Positions 24,051-33,296 of a stretch of 33,303 bases of DNA are shown piece after piece. This DNA comes from Gammaproteobacteria bacterium. Lineage in GTDB: Bacteria; Pseudomonadota; Gammaproteobacteria; Pseudomonadales; Oceanobacteraceae. The first letter of the stretch is position 1. Every line of letters starts with the position of its first letter. The notes under the pieces are model-generated. The model was not told the DNA's origin, did not search any database, and was given only the letters and a program-made list of their open reading frames with translations. The stretch spans positions 1-33,303 of the forward strand of contig JABXIK010000018.1 of NCBI GenBank assembly GCA_013373125.1, written 5' to 3'. Both the position numbers and the translations under genes were made by a program.

Positions 24051-25223
24051 TTATTCATTCAGCGCCACAATATTTGCCTTCTTAAAGAAATTAAATTCTG
24101 TGGCAGTGGCGCTGGTGTAAGCCCCCATCATACGCGTGACAATTAAATCCCCATCATTTAATTTTGGCAGCATAATGGCCTCATCAATGACATCAATACT
24201 GTCGCAAGTGGGACCTGCTAAAACCGACTCCACACGAGGGGCTTCTGCATTAAACACATCGATTGGATAATGCCCGTGATCAAATAAAATACCGCTAAAT
24301 GATCCATACACACCATCATCCAAATAGTACCAAGGTTTACCACTGCGAATAGCTTGTCCCATAACAGAGGCCACACTCATAACCGCAGGGCCCACAATAA
24401 AACGGCCCGGCTCTGCTAATAACGCAATCTTGTTGGGGACTTTGTTCAAAGCCTCACGAATGGGAGCACAATATTCGTGAATATTTAAATCTTCTTCACC
24501 ATAAGAAACTGGAAAGCCACCGCCAATATCCAAGGTGGTGATGTCTGGTAAACCTGCCTGTTGCGCATTTTCAATCACCTCCAGACAACGACCAATGGCA
24601 TACACATAACGCTGAGGGTCCATGGTTTGCGAGCCCACATGAAACGAGATGCCTGAAATACGAATGCCCAAGTCGTTCGCCTGTTGCAAAATAGAAATGG
24701 CAGCATCCACATTGCAGCCAAATTTTTTCGACAAGTCGGAAAACACATCAGCATTAGGAAAACTTAAACGCAGAAATAACTGTACTTGATCCTTATATGG
24801 AATGAACTTACGTAACTCATTCACGCCATCAATCACAAAACGCGTACAGCCATATTCCATGGCATAACGAATATCAGAATCCCTCTTTATGGGGTGAGTG
24901 TGAATCGTGCTATTTGGGTCCACACCTTGGCGCCTCACCATATCCACCTCACCATTACTGGCGAGATCAAAACTGGCCCCTTCATTGAGCAAGGTTTTTA
25001 CCACCACATCATGGGGCAAAGGCTTTAAAGCAAAATGCAGCGTCACATTGGGTAAGGCATGTTTGAGTAACTGATATTGCTGACGTAACACTTGGCAGTC
25101 CAACAGCAATAGTGGCGAGCCGTGTTGCGCCACAAGCTCTTCAATTACGGCTTTGTTTTCTAGGGATAAGGGCAGGTGTCTTACATGGGTATTGGCCAAA
25201 AGGCCTATATCGGCATATTTCAT
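24051..25223 (-). CDS. Type III PLP-dependent amino-acid decarboxylase (ornithine/lysine-like)
   Basis: The 390-aa protein has the alanine-racemase-fold decarboxylase motifs in order: HFALKPLPH with the PLP-binding Lys, GASFDLASNGEVDMV, RLSFPNADVFSDLSKKFGCN, GISFHVGSQ, LDIGGGFPVSYGEE, LLAEPGRFIVGP, AGPTCDSIDVID with the catalytic Cys, and GAYTSATATEFNFF. It should decarboxylate L-ornithine or L-lysine to a diamine; substrate choice cannot be read here. HFALKPLP replaces the more usual YAVKANP. I moved the start from 25241 to ATG 25223 because GGAG lies 6 bases before it. No other polyamine gene is adjacent. Confidence 0.9.
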   Translation of the reverse strand: MKYADIGLLANTHVRHLPLSLENKAVIEELVAQHGSPLLLLDCQVLRQQYQLLKHALPNVTLHFALKPLPHDVVVKTLLNEGASFDLASNGEVDMVRRQGVDPNSTIHTHPIKRDSDIRYAMEYGCTRFVIDGVNELRKFIPYKDQVQLFLRLSFPNADVFSDLSKKFGCNVDAAISILQQANDLGIRISGISFHVGSQTMDPQRYVYAIGRCLEVIENAQQAGLPDITTLDIGGGFPVSYGEEDLNIHEYCAPIREALNKVPNKIALLAEPGRFIVGPAVMSVASVMGQAIRSGKPWYYLDDGVYGSFSGILFDHGHYPIDVFNAEAPRVESVLAGPTCDSIDVIDEAIMLPKLNDGDLIVTRMMGAYTSATATEFNFFKKANIVALNE

Positions 25224-25410
25224 TAGACGCTCCATTGCCAAGTGTCAGTCATTGCTCATTATCATTAAGCATAGTCAGACTTGAGTACAACAACCATTCC
25301 ATGAAGGTTTTATGAATATATTGTTAATGCAAAAATTATATTAGGGAGAGCTTCATCGAAGAAATATGTCGGCGCGAGTTCCTGTAACTCATCACAAAGA
25401 ATGTAAAAAA

Positions 25411-25441
25411 TAAAAAACGGCCAATAAAGATTGGCCGTTTT
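25411..25441 (-). terminator. Rho-independent terminator of the alcohol dehydrogenase gene
   Basis: AAAACGGCCAAT (25414-25425) pairs with ATTGGCCGTTTT (25430-25441) around AAAG. On the minus strand a T-rich tail follows. It begins about 11 bases after the stop codon at 25453. Confidence 0.92.
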
Positions 25442-25452
25442 CATTACAGGAA

Positions 25453-26457
25453 TTACTTAAACTTCACCACCGCTCTATAACGAGCCTTACCCTCACGCAC
25501 ATGATCAATGGCTTCATTAATGTTTTCTTTATCAAATAATTCCACTTGCGGTTTCACCCCATGACGCACTGCAAACTCTAGCATTTGCGCAATCACCGCA
25601 GGACTGCCCACAGGGCTCGCCGATACACTGCGCTGCGCTAACATCATTGGGAACACACTGATGTTCAATGGCTCCAACACCGCACCCACAAAATGTAAGC
25701 GTCCTTTGGCTTTCAATGTACCGATATAAGCATCCCAGTTTAGAGATACATTCACAGTTGAGATAATCATATCAAAGCTGCCAGCGGCGGCTTCCAGTTG
25801 TTTGGCATCTTTAGAGTTTAGAGTTTTGTGAGCCCCTAAGGTTAAGGCTTCTTTTTCTTTATCCGGATTCGAAGTGAACGCAGTCACCTCACAACCCCAA
25901 GCGCGTAAGAATTGCAGAGCCATGTGACCTAAGCCACCAATACCAATCACCGCCACTCGTGCAGTGGGTTTTAGATCGTATTGCACCATAGGGTTATACA
26001 CGGTCACACCACCACAAAATAATGGGCCGGCATGACTCATATCCAATCCATCCGGAAGCTTAATCACCGCTGTGCTTTGGGCACGCACTTTATCGGCAAA
26101 GCCACCGTGTCGACCAATAATAGTTGGGCTAGAAGTACCACACAGGTTATGGTCTCCCTGCATGCAGTTTTCGCAATGATTACAATAGGCGCTGTGCCAA
26201 CCCAAACCGACACGATCGCCCGCTTTTAAGTGGGTCACTTGTTCGCCTACTTGACTCACCACCCCAGCCACTTCGTGACCTGCCACTAACGGATAGCGGC
26301 TAAAGCCCCATTCGTTATCCAACATGCTCACGTCAGAATGGCACACACCACAGTAATGCACCTCGATTTCCACTTCTTGGCCACCCAAGGCGCCAGGATC
26401 ATATTCAAACGGTTCCAGCTGACCTTTGGCTTGATGAGCAGCATATGCATGAATCAT
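25453..26457 (-). CDS. Zinc-dependent NAD(P) alcohol/aldehyde dehydrogenase
   Basis: The 334-aa MDR-family protein has catalytic zinc ligands in GVCHSD (Cys39-His40), GHE (His61-Glu62) and FCGG (Cys at about 158). The structural zinc ligands are Cys92, 95, 98 and 106 in YCNHCENCMQGDHNLC. The cofactor motif is GIGGLGHMALQF. The close match to the cinnamyl-alcohol-dehydrogenase-like branch (YjgB/Ahr type) suggests reduction of aldehydes with NADPH, but cofactor preference is inferred. AAAGGAG lies 6 bases before the ATG. It is a single-gene unit with its own terminator, divergent from the helicase gene. Confidence 0.92.
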   Translation of the reverse strand: MIHAYAAHQAKGQLEPFEYDPGALGGQEVEIEVHYCGVCHSDVSMLDNEWGFSRYPLVAGHEVAGVVSQVGEQVTHLKAGDRVGLGWHSAYCNHCENCMQGDHNLCGTSSPTIIGRHGGFADKVRAQSTAVIKLPDGLDMSHAGPLFCGGVTVYNPMVQYDLKPTARVAVIGIGGLGHMALQFLRAWGCEVTAFTSNPDKEKEALTLGAHKTLNSKDAKQLEAAAGSFDMIISTVNVSLNWDAYIGTLKAKGRLHFVGAVLEPLNISVFPMMLAQRSVSASPVGSPAVIAQMLEFAVRHGVKPQVELFDKENINEAIDHVREGKARYRAVVKFK

Positions 26458-26685
26458 GGTGTTCTCCTTTATTGTGTGGCAGCCATTAAAACGCCCATTT
26501 AATGAAGGTACTAGAGCGATTCATCGAACGGGCTGTTGCAGGCGAATGAATACCCAGGTGCTGGGTAAAGTGCATTAGAATGAATAAGATACGCAATCTC
26601 GAACCCATTGGATTGCTCTATACTGTCTGACAATCTAAGGCATTCTCTCAGTTAAGCACTAAAATTCTGTAATTTGGGGGATTTC

Positions 26686-26694
26686 TGGTAGAAT
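26686..26694 (+). promoter_or_regulatory. Extended -10 promoter of the DEAD-box helicase gene
   Basis: TGG-TAGAAT is an extended -10 (TGn plus TAGAAT) followed by CCGCGC. No good -35 is visible, which the extended -10 can offset. A start about 7 bases downstream would give a leader of only about 23-25 bases before the TTG codon. Confidence 0.6.
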
Positions 26695-26723
26695 CCGCGC
26701 AAAATTTAAACGGGTACAAGCCT

Positions 26724-28058
26724 TTGTTTACACAGTTCAATCTGCAAGCCCCACTCCTCAAAGCCATCGAGAAGTTAGGGTTCAACAAACCCACGCCAGT
26801 TCAGGAGCAAGCCATCCCAGCTGCTTTAGATAAACAAGACATCATGGTATGCGCTCAGACCGGCAGTGGTAAATCCGCCGCATTTTTGCTGCCTATGCTG
26901 CAACACTTACTGACGCAAACTGCCCCTAACTCAAAAACCCGTGCGTTGGTCTTAGTACCCACCCGAGAATTAGCCCGCCAGCTACTAAAACAATGCGAAG
27001 CGCTAGCTAAATTCAGCAACATTCAAGTAGCGGCCATTACCGGTGGCCAAGAATTTAAGTTCCAAGCGGCACTGTTTCGTAAAAACCCGGAAATCATCAT
27101 CGCAACCCCAGGTCGATTATTAGAGCACATGGGCAAAAACGAAGGCCTAATGGAAGACGTGGAAGTCTTAGTATTAGATGAAGCCGATCGCATGCTGGAT
27201 ATGGGCTTCTCGGAAGACGTACTCAACATTGCCGGCCAATGCTCACACCCTAAACGCCAAACCATGCTGTTTTCTGCCACGTTAAAACAACGTGGTATGA
27301 AGCACATCATTGATACGGTATTAAATGATCCTAAGAACATCCTAGTGGATGATTTTAAAGGCGAACACGACAGCATCGAACAAGAAGTCATGCTGGCCGA
27401 TGACGACAAACATAAGCAACGCTTATTGACCTGGTTACTGGCTAATAAAACCTATCGCCAAGCCATTATTTTTGTAAACACCAAGGTGAAAGCCGATAGC
27501 CTTTATCATTTTTTGGGTTATCACGATATTAACGCCGCGGTGTTACAAGGCGACATGTCCCAAGATGAGCGCAACCATGTAATGGTGCGCATGCAACAAA
27601 AAGGCATCGACGTATTAGTGGCCACAGATGTAGCGGCCCGAGGCTTAGACGTTAAACAAATTGATCTAGTGGTGAACTTCGATATGCCAAGAAGCGGCGA
27701 CGATTATGTACACCGCATTGGTCGTACCGGTCGCGCGGGTGAACAAGGCGTAGCCGTTTCCTTAGTGGATCACACCGAGTGGAATTTGAAATGCGCCATC
27801 GAGCGTTATTTGCGCATTGAAATGACCCAGAAAAAAGCCAAAGGATTAGAAGGCCAATACAAAGGCCCGAAAAAAATGAAATCCAATGGCAAGCCTGTGG
27901 GTAAAAAACCGGCCAAGAAAAAAGACAATAAAAAACCTGCTAATAAAAAAGCAGGTAAAAAACCGACTATGGGACAAAAAGCTTCCAATGGAAAACCCGC
28001 CAGCAAGCCAAGATTGGGGGATGGCAGTGCGCCATTCAAACCCAAGCGTGGCGAATAG
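26724..28058 (+). CDS. DEAD-box ATP-dependent RNA helicase with basic C-terminal tail
   Basis: The 444-aa protein shows all helicase motifs: the Q-motif (FNKPTPVQEQAIP), motif I A44-Q-T-G-S-G-K50, PTRELARQ, TPGRLLEHM, DEADRMLDMGF, FSATL, a FVNTK element, ATDVAARGLDV and HRIGRTGRAG. The tail from about residue 375 is rich in Lys/Gly/Pro repeats (KKPAKKKDNKKPANKKAGKK) and should bind RNA non-specifically. It unwinds RNA in ribosome assembly or mRNA turnover; it resembles the SrmB/RhlE branch, but I do not fix the symbol. It begins with TTG; homologues start M-F-x-Q-F, supporting this codon. Confidence 0.93.
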   Translation: MFTQFNLQAPLLKAIEKLGFNKPTPVQEQAIPAALDKQDIMVCAQTGSGKSAAFLLPMLQHLLTQTAPNSKTRALVLVPTRELARQLLKQCEALAKFSNIQVAAITGGQEFKFQAALFRKNPEIIIATPGRLLEHMGKNEGLMEDVEVLVLDEADRMLDMGFSEDVLNIAGQCSHPKRQTMLFSATLKQRGMKHIIDTVLNDPKNILVDDFKGEHDSIEQEVMLADDDKHKQRLLTWLLANKTYRQAIIFVNTKVKADSLYHFLGYHDINAAVLQGDMSQDERNHVMVRMQQKGIDVLVATDVAARGLDVKQIDLVVNFDMPRSGDDYVHRIGRTGRAGEQGVAVSLVDHTEWNLKCAIERYLRIEMTQKKAKGLEGQYKGPKKMKSNGKPVGKKPAKKKDNKKPANKKAGKKPTMGQKASNGKPASKPRLGDGSAPFKPKRGE

Positions 28059-28102
28059 GCTTTTGGAATCCAATTAACCCCATTACAAGATTAAGGCTCC
28101 CT

Positions 28103-28522
28103 ATGAAATACTTTTGGAAAACCGTGCGCTTCGTTTTGGCACAAATCATTTTATTGGCGGATTTTTGTTATCGCCCGAAAGCCGTAAAACGCAAAGCAGA
28201 GAAACAAGCGGACTTAGATGAACAATGCCAGCAACTGGCGCTATACCAATACAAGGCGTGCCCATTTTGTGTGAAAGTGCGCTGGGCGATGCGTCGCAAT
28301 AATATGAAAGTGGAATTACGTGACGCGAAAAACAATGCAGAGAATGCCTACGAGCTGGAAAACCAAGGAGGTAAATTAAAAGTGCCTTGCTTGAAAATCA
28401 CCCAGCTTGATGGTTCTAGTCAGTGGATGTATGAATCCAAAGATATTATCGCCTATTTGCAAAATTTAGCAGACGGTGCAACTCGAATTGAGTTGGAACC
28501 AAGCTTAGCCAAGGCCAGCTAA
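28103..28522 (+). CDS. Glutaredoxin-like protein with N-terminal membrane-associating segment
   Basis: The 139-aa product has a hydrophobic, basic N-terminus (about 1-25, TVRFVLAQIILLADFCYRP), a charged linker and then a glutaredoxin/GST-N-like thioredoxin fold from about residue 47: LALYQYKACPFCVKVRWAMR with the dithiol C-P-F-C, the cis-Pro element LKVPCLKI, and WMYESKDIIAYL. It should reduce disulphides or glutathione mixed disulphides; the Cys pair is intact. It follows the helicase gene by 44 bp and ends at a strong terminator. Confidence 0.88.
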   Translation: MKYFWKTVRFVLAQIILLADFCYRPKAVKRKAEKQADLDEQCQQLALYQYKACPFCVKVRWAMRRNNMKVELRDAKNNAENAYELENQGGKLKVPCLKITQLDGSSQWMYESKDIIAYLQNLADGATRIELEPSLAKAS

Positions 28523-28536
28523 AGTAAACGTACATC

Positions 28537-28567
28537 AAAAAATACCCGCATCTGCGGGTATTTTTTT
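28537..28567. terminator. Bidirectional terminator between glutaredoxin and FKBP genes
   Basis: AAAAAATACCCGCA pairs with TGCGGGTATTTTTT around a very short loop. T-runs on both strands allow it to end both convergent transcripts. Confidence 0.92.
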
Positions 28568-28587
28568 GTCTTTTGTATTGGCTCGAT

Positions 28588-29058
28588 TTATTGAATAGCA
28601 AACAATTCCACATCGAAAATCAATGTGGAACCCGGTTTAATCACACCGGCATTGCGATTACCGTAAGCCAAACGACTCGGAATAAAAAAGCGCGTTTTCT
28701 CCCCTACCACCATCAATTGCACACCTTCCGTCCAACCTGGAATCACCTGATTTAATGGAAAACTAATGGTTTGACCACGGCGCACTGAGCTATCAAACAC
28801 AGTACCATCCAACAAGGTGCCATGATAATGCACGGTAACTGTACTATTGGCTTTTGGATGCGTATCCCCTGTACCGGCTTCTAGAACTTGATACTGCAAA
28901 CCCGATTCTGTGGTTATCACTCCTTCTTTTTTAGCGTTTTCAGCTAGAAATGCAGCACCCGCTTCAATGTTGCCACGAGCTGCGCGCTTGTTTTTAAAAT
29001 GGCGAAACGTAAAAAAGAAAACGATACACGCAACAGCGATTAAAAATAATGGAGGCAT
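28588..29058 (-). CDS. Membrane-anchored FKBP-type peptidyl-prolyl isomerase
   Basis: The 156-aa product has one N-terminal membrane helix (about 2-18, PPLFLIAVACIVFFFTF), a short basic region, a GNIEAGAAFLAENAKKEGVI helix as in Mip/FkpA-type proteins, then an FKBP domain: TVTVHYHGTLLDGTVFDSS, VIPGWTEGVQLMVVGEKTRF, IPSRLAYGNRNAGVIKPGS, LIFDVELFAI. It catalyses cis-trans isomerisation of prolyl bonds. The anchor topology (N-in) would place the domain in the periplasm, but a cytoplasmic face is possible because the positive charges follow the helix. AAGGA lies 6 bases before the ATG. Confidence 0.93.
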   Translation of the reverse strand: MPPLFLIAVACIVFFFTFRHFKNKRAARGNIEAGAAFLAENAKKEGVITTESGLQYQVLEAGTGDTHPKANSTVTVHYHGTLLDGTVFDSSVRRGQTISFPLNQVIPGWTEGVQLMVVGEKTRFFIPSRLAYGNRNAGVIKPGSTLIFDVELFAIQ

Positions 29059-29121
29059 GGGCGATCCTTATTATAAAAGATCGAAGTGTACCTGAGAAAA
29101 CCAGAATTAAACATGAAAGGA

Positions 29122-29143
29122 CTCCCACGTCATAGCATGGGAG
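29122..29143 (-). terminator. Weak hairpin downstream of the FabA-like gene
   Basis: CTCCCA (29122-29127) pairs with TGGGAG (29138-29143) around 10 bases, about 16 bases past the stop at 29159. The tail on the minus strand (TCCTTTCATGTTT) is only partly T-rich, so termination is uncertain. Confidence 0.4.
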
Positions 29144-29158
29144 CAAAAAGACATATTC

Positions 29159-29692
29159 TTAGTCGAAGAGCACGCCCACTTTGAGTTTTTCTGCGCGATA
29201 AATTTCTTCACCATCCACTTCCACTGAACCGGAAGCCACCGCAATTACCATTTGTTTGTTCTTTAAACTGCGATCGATGCTGATTTTAAAACTCACGGTT
29301 TTAGCGTTTGGACGCACTTCACCAAAAAACTTCACTTCGCCGATTCCCAGTGCACGTAACTTACCGTGATGACCTTTTGCCGCCAAAATAGCACCGATAC
29401 TTTGCCACATGCCTTCGATGCCTAAACAGCCCGGCATGATTGGGTCCCCTGGAAAATGACAGCGGAAAAACCAAGCGTTTTCATCAATGGCCATTTCCGT
29501 CACCACTTCGCCTTTACCGTTTTTGCCGCCGTTCACATCCAAATGACGAATATGCTGAATGATGCCTAGCTCATCCACTGGCAATTTAATTTCAATGCCT
29601 TGAGCCGAAAAATGATCCAGTAATGCTTGTACTGGCATATCTTCAATCACGTCCAGCGTCTTCATATTGGTTTGTGTGGGTAACTGTGTCAT
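29159..29692 (-). CDS. FabA-like 3-hydroxyacyl thioester dehydratase with Asp-to-Glu site
   Basis: The 177-aa product has the FabA core: ENAWFFRCHFPGDPIMPGCL, then GIEGMWQSIGAILAAKG and GIGEVKFFGEVRPNAKTVSF. His79 (in CHF) is the catalytic His of FabA. Fourteen residues on, where E. coli FabA has Asp84 in LDAMWQ, this protein has Glu93 in IEGMWQ, as in FabZ. It should dehydrate 3-hydroxyacyl thioesters; isomerase activity is uncertain. The N-terminal 40 residues differ from E. coli FabA. I chose ATG 29692, with AAGG upstream, rather than ATG 29746. No fabB follows, so it may be a paralogue for a special lipid. Confidence 0.85.
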   Translation of the reverse strand: MTQLPTQTNMKTLDVIEDMPVQALLDHFSAQGIEIKLPVDELGIIQHIRHLDVNGGKNGKGEVVTEMAIDENAWFFRCHFPGDPIMPGCLGIEGMWQSIGAILAAKGHHGKLRALGIGEVKFFGEVRPNAKTVSFKISIDRSLKNKQMVIAVASGSVEVDGEEIYRAEKLKVGVLFD

Positions 29693-29799
29693 GCACCACG
29701 CCTTTTTATAATTCGAGTGGGCGGCACTGTACGGATTTTTGTCCACATAAGCTTAACTTGGGGCATCAGGCATTTGACTCTGTGTAACACCCCAAACCT

Positions 29800-30756
29800 T
29801 CAAGCTGCCTGATTTTTATGCAACCAAACTTCAATGCCCTGTGCATTCAACAACACATCACTGGCGATCACTTGCGCATATTCTGCCGAGCTTAAAGTGG
29901 TCTCATGCTGACTCAAGTCATTCATCAAATAACGTAACAGTCGGCCATTTAACTCGTTTAACCACTGATCCACTGGCACCTGCTCTTGCACCTCGAGAGC
30001 AATGCGGACGAATTCATCCACAAGATACAATAATCGCTTGCCTAGCTCTTGAGGGTTTTCCACCATGCTGTAATGGGTCAAGAACATGCGTTTCGGCTCG
30101 TAACTCAATAAACGTTTAATCGAGGCTTTTAAAGCCTCTGGGTCGAACTGCACAGGCGTCGTCGTCGGGAAAATAAAAGGCCCATTGTGAGTGGTCAGTT
30201 CTTGGTACGCCAAACCAAAGGTATCCCCAGTGAAAAATCCCTCACTCACATCATCAAACACACAATAGTGGTGACGGGCATGCCCTGGTGTATCTAAAAA
30301 CGTTAATGTGCGCGAACCCAGTTTTAACGTTTGTCCATCTTCCACACTCATAACTTGCGCTGGGTCTATGGGTAATAAGTCCCCATACACAGATTGAAAC
30401 ATGGCTTCCCCGTAAACCGCAGTAGCACCGGCTTGTAATTTACTGGGATCAATCATATGTCGAGCCCCTTGTGGATGAACCACCAATTGCGCATGTGGCA
30501 AAGCCTGCATGAGTAATCCTGCGCCTCCGGCATGATCCAAATGCACATGGGTGGGCATCACGTATTTAATGGCAGACGAGGGCAAATTGTGTTGCTCTAG
30601 AAAGGCAAAAATCAACGGTACGGTATCTTTGGTGCCGGTTTCAATGATGGCCACTTCGCCATCTTGCTCCATCACATAGCAGGCCGCCATGTGCTCTCTT
30701 TGATAGGCCGTGTCCAACACATGAATGCCCCAACCCAGATATTCTGCTTTCACCAT
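29800..30756 (-). CDS. Metallo-beta-lactamase-fold hydrolase
   Basis: The 318-aa protein carries H70-V-H72-L-D74-H75 (the HxHxDH metal motif), preceded by VAIIETGTKD. The later metal-binding positions appear in TPGHARHHYCVFD and EGFFTGDTFG, and FLTHYS holds the final His. This is the glyoxalase-II/flavodiiron-like MBL fold with a long C-terminal helical region (about 230-318). The reaction is unknown; thioester or lactone hydrolysis is common in this group. GAGGA lies 8 bases before the ATG. It lies upstream of the FabA-like gene on the same strand with a 107-bp gap. Confidence 0.88.
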   Translation of the reverse strand: MVKAEYLGWGIHVLDTAYQREHMAACYVMEQDGEVAIIETGTKDTVPLIFAFLEQHNLPSSAIKYVMPTHVHLDHAGGAGLLMQALPHAQLVVHPQGARHMIDPSKLQAGATAVYGEAMFQSVYGDLLPIDPAQVMSVEDGQTLKLGSRTLTFLDTPGHARHHYCVFDDVSEGFFTGDTFGLAYQELTTHNGPFIFPTTTPVQFDPEALKASIKRLLSYEPKRMFLTHYSMVENPQELGKRLLYLVDEFVRIALEVQEQVPVDQWLNELNGRLLRYLMNDLSQHETTLSSAEYAQVIASDVLLNAQGIEVWLHKNQAA

Positions 30757-30939
30757 TGCTCAGTCCTCAAATACCCATCAACCCATATCGAAGCCACTAT
30801 GCCTAAGCCCCACATGAAACACCATGGGCACAACTGCCACTCACCTAGCCCATCCGTGCCAATTGAGGGATTTAGCCAATCCAGTTCACTTTTTTAACGT
30901 GAAAATGGGACTTTTTGGCACAGATTAGCCACTTGAGGC

Positions 30940-30966
30940 TTTAGGAATAACGGATATGGCCTATAA
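30940..30966 (+). promoter_or_regulatory. Possible FliA-type promoter of the chemoreceptor gene
   Basis: GCCTATAA (30959-30966) differs from the FliA -10 GCCGATAA at one base. TTTA lies 15 bases upstream, where TAAA is expected. The match is partial; motility sigma control would fit a chemoreceptor. Confidence 0.3.
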
Positions 30967-30989
30967 CTTAAAGAGATAGGGAAGTTTTC

Positions 30990-33296
30990 ATGAAAACAGT
31001 GATGTCACTCAGCTCAGCTCAATTACGCCACGTGGTATTTTGGCCACTCATATTGCTGTGTCTGCTTATTTTAGCTGTGGCCAGTTGGAGCCTATATCAA
31101 AACGCGCAAACTCAAAATCATCTGCAACTGGCCGCCGTAGAAGACAACCAACAACAAGTAGCGAAACAATATTCACAAAAACTGGATGAGATGATCATTT
31201 CCCGCCTTGATCAGCTCATGGCGCAAAAACAGCAACAAATCCAAAACTACCTGACACAATTAAATAAGCAGCTCATTACGCTTGCCAATTCCACCATGAG
31301 CCAAGTGGCCTCTCAGGCTTTTCGCATAACCTATCGCAGTTACCTCGCCGAACGCGAGCCGTTTTCTCAAGACCCTAATGAGGATGTAAAAAAATATTAT
31401 GCTCAACACTCAGATCAAAAAGCTTACCTAAATGAACTGGGGCAAGCTCTGCAATACGACTTCTTAGTGCACAACACAGAGTCACTCAAACGTAACTTTA
31501 ATGAGACCGAAGTGGATACCAGTTACAGCCGTGTGCATAGCCTTTACCATCCGATTTATCGTCATTACATCGAACAATTTGCATTTGAAGACTTATACAT
31601 AGTGGATGCCACCAGTGGCGATGTGTTGTATAGCGTGGCAAAACATTCGGACTTCGCCAATCATCTATGGCATGAAGACGTGGCTAACTCCCCTCTGGCT
31701 ATCAGTTATAAACACGCATTGAAATTAAAACCTGGGCAAAGCTTGTTTAGCGAGTTCAGCGAATATGGCCCAGCCAACAATGCCTTAAGCGCTTTTATGA
31801 GTACGCCGATTGTCAGCCAAGACCCGGCACGAAATACCATCGAAGCCATATTAATATTCCGCTTACCGGCAAAAGCGTTTGCTCCATTACTGCAAGTACA
31901 AGGGTTTGAGCGTGCGCATATTTTTATGAGTAATGAACAACAAACCTATTGGGTCAGCAGCCATCCTTTAGCCAGCCAGTTGCAGACGCAATTCACCAAC
32001 TGGTTGAACAGCGAGCCAAGCGAGCACTTTAAAATTAATCAAAACGATGCAGGGAAAAATCATTACTTTGCCTACCAGCCCATTAAACTATTTGGCTTAA
32101 ACTGGTTGTTATTAAGTGAATTACTTTTAGAAGATCAAATTGCATTAAGCTCAACCGCACTCAATCTTTCATTGGCCGATGAAGATGCATTAAATCAAAG
32201 CCAATCAGAGCAATTAATGTGGCTAATCATCGGCGTCATCGTGTCTCTCGTGGTAACCATTTTATTTGCCAATTTTTTAATGACACGCATTAAGCAGCAA
32301 CAAAAAGCACAACAAAAACGCAAACATCAATCAGAACTAGAATGGCAGCAGCGCATGGACGCTTTGGACTTCTCGACCCTCACTGCTACCAGTGATGACC
32401 CAGAGCATCAGATACAATCCCCATGGTTTAGCGGCGAACAAGTACAGCACTTATTAGAAAGCATTAAACAACCGGTACAAGCCATTGAAACAGATGCCAA
32501 TGAAATACAAAAACTGCATGGCCAGAGAAAAAATCAAATAAACGAAGCCCATCGCTTACAACAAACCATGGAACAAGAGCAACAACACATACAAGCCGTT
32601 TTACAAGAGGAATTGCGCAAAGCGGACTCAATTCAAGTGAAGCCAGAATCCGATCAAACTGAAAATATTCGCACCTTTGAAAACTTAAGCGAAAGTAGTC
32701 ACAAGATGTTAAGCGACAATCAAAAGCAAGTTCAAAAATTAGGTCAGGTGCTTAACAATGCCAGCGAACAAGTGAACAGCTTAGCCAGCAGCAGTAGTAA
32801 TATAGTGTCTGCTCTGGACACCATTGCCAGCATTGCGGATCAAACCAATTTACTTGCACTCAATGCCGCCATCGAAGCAGCCCGAGCTGGCGAACAAGGT
32901 CGCGGCTTTGCTGTAGTGGCTGACGAAGTACGCACCTTAGCCAATCGCACCCACAACAGCACCACAGAGATCAAGGCGGTGATTGATCAGTTACACAAGG
33001 ACTCACAAAATTCAGTGAAAGCCATGCAAGAAGCCAATGCTCTCATCATCAACAGTGAAGATCTTGCAAACAACGTGGCAGAGATTTTTAATCAATTAGA
33101 AAGCTTAATAAAAGAAAGTAAAGATACTGAAGCTCAAGAACAAGTCCAGTTACAAGGATTACATGATCGTCTACAAGAGTTGATGCAGCATCACAACCAA
33201 CAAAGATCCGTGCTTAAAAACCTTCAAGACATGGATGGCTTAATCGAAAACACCACAGCCAATATCCATAATCGCCTACGCCAATTTAAATGGTAA
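30990..33296 (+). CDS. Methyl-accepting chemotaxis protein, large periplasmic sensor
   Basis: The 768-aa receptor has a first membrane helix (about 13-35, [20 protein letters not shown]), a long periplasmic sensor (about 36-408) with coiled-coil and Cache-like parts, and a second helix (about 410-430, [20 protein letters not shown]). The cytoplasmic tip at about 616-655 has the hallmark [20 protein letters not shown] then [18 protein letters not shown], which binds CheA/CheW. No clear HAMP domain is seen between the second helix and the signalling domain; instead there is an acidic, Gln-rich linker (about 440-540). Other Tar/Tsr-like features such as a C-terminal NWETF are absent. GGGA precedes the ATG. 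The ligand is unknown. Confidence 0.92.
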   Translation: MKTVMSLSSAQLRHVVFWPLILLCLLILAVASWSLYQNAQTQNHLQLAAVEDNQQQVAKQYSQKLDEMIISRLDQLMAQKQQQIQNYLTQLNKQLITLANSTMSQVASQAFRITYRSYLAEREPFSQDPNEDVKKYYAQHSDQKAYLNELGQALQYDFLVHNTESLKRNFNETEVDTSYSRVHSLYHPIYRHYIEQFAFEDLYIVDATSGDVLYSVAKHSDFANHLWHEDVANSPLAISYKHALKLKPGQSLFSEFSEYGPANNALSAFMSTPIVSQDPARNTIEAILIFRLPAKAFAPLLQVQGFERAHIFMSNEQQTYWVSSHPLASQLQTQFTNWLNSEPSEHFKINQNDAGKNHYFAYQPIKLFGLNWLLLSELLLEDQIALSSTALNLSLADEDALNQSQSEQLMWLIIGVIVSLVVTILFANFLMTRIKQQQKAQQKRKHQSELEWQQRMDALDFSTLTATSDDPEHQIQSPWFSGEQVQHLLESIKQPVQAIETDANEIQKLHGQRKNQINEAHRLQQTMEQEQQHIQAVLQEELRKADSIQVKPESDQTENIRTFENLSESSHKMLSDNQKQVQKLGQVLNNASEQVNSLASSSSNIVSALDTIASIADQTNLLALNAAIEAARAGEQGRGFAVVADEVRTLANRTHNSTTEIKAVIDQLHKDSQNSVKAMQEANALIINSEDLANNVAEIFNQLESLIKESKDTEAQEQVQLQGLHDRLQELMQHHNQQRSVLKNLQDMDGLIENTTANIHNRLRQFKW

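Noticed and set aside
25251..25269. Fur-box-like sequence upstream of the decarboxylase
   Set aside because: By eye it matches only about 12 of 19 consensus positions, mostly from one GATAAT, and no iron gene is adjacent.
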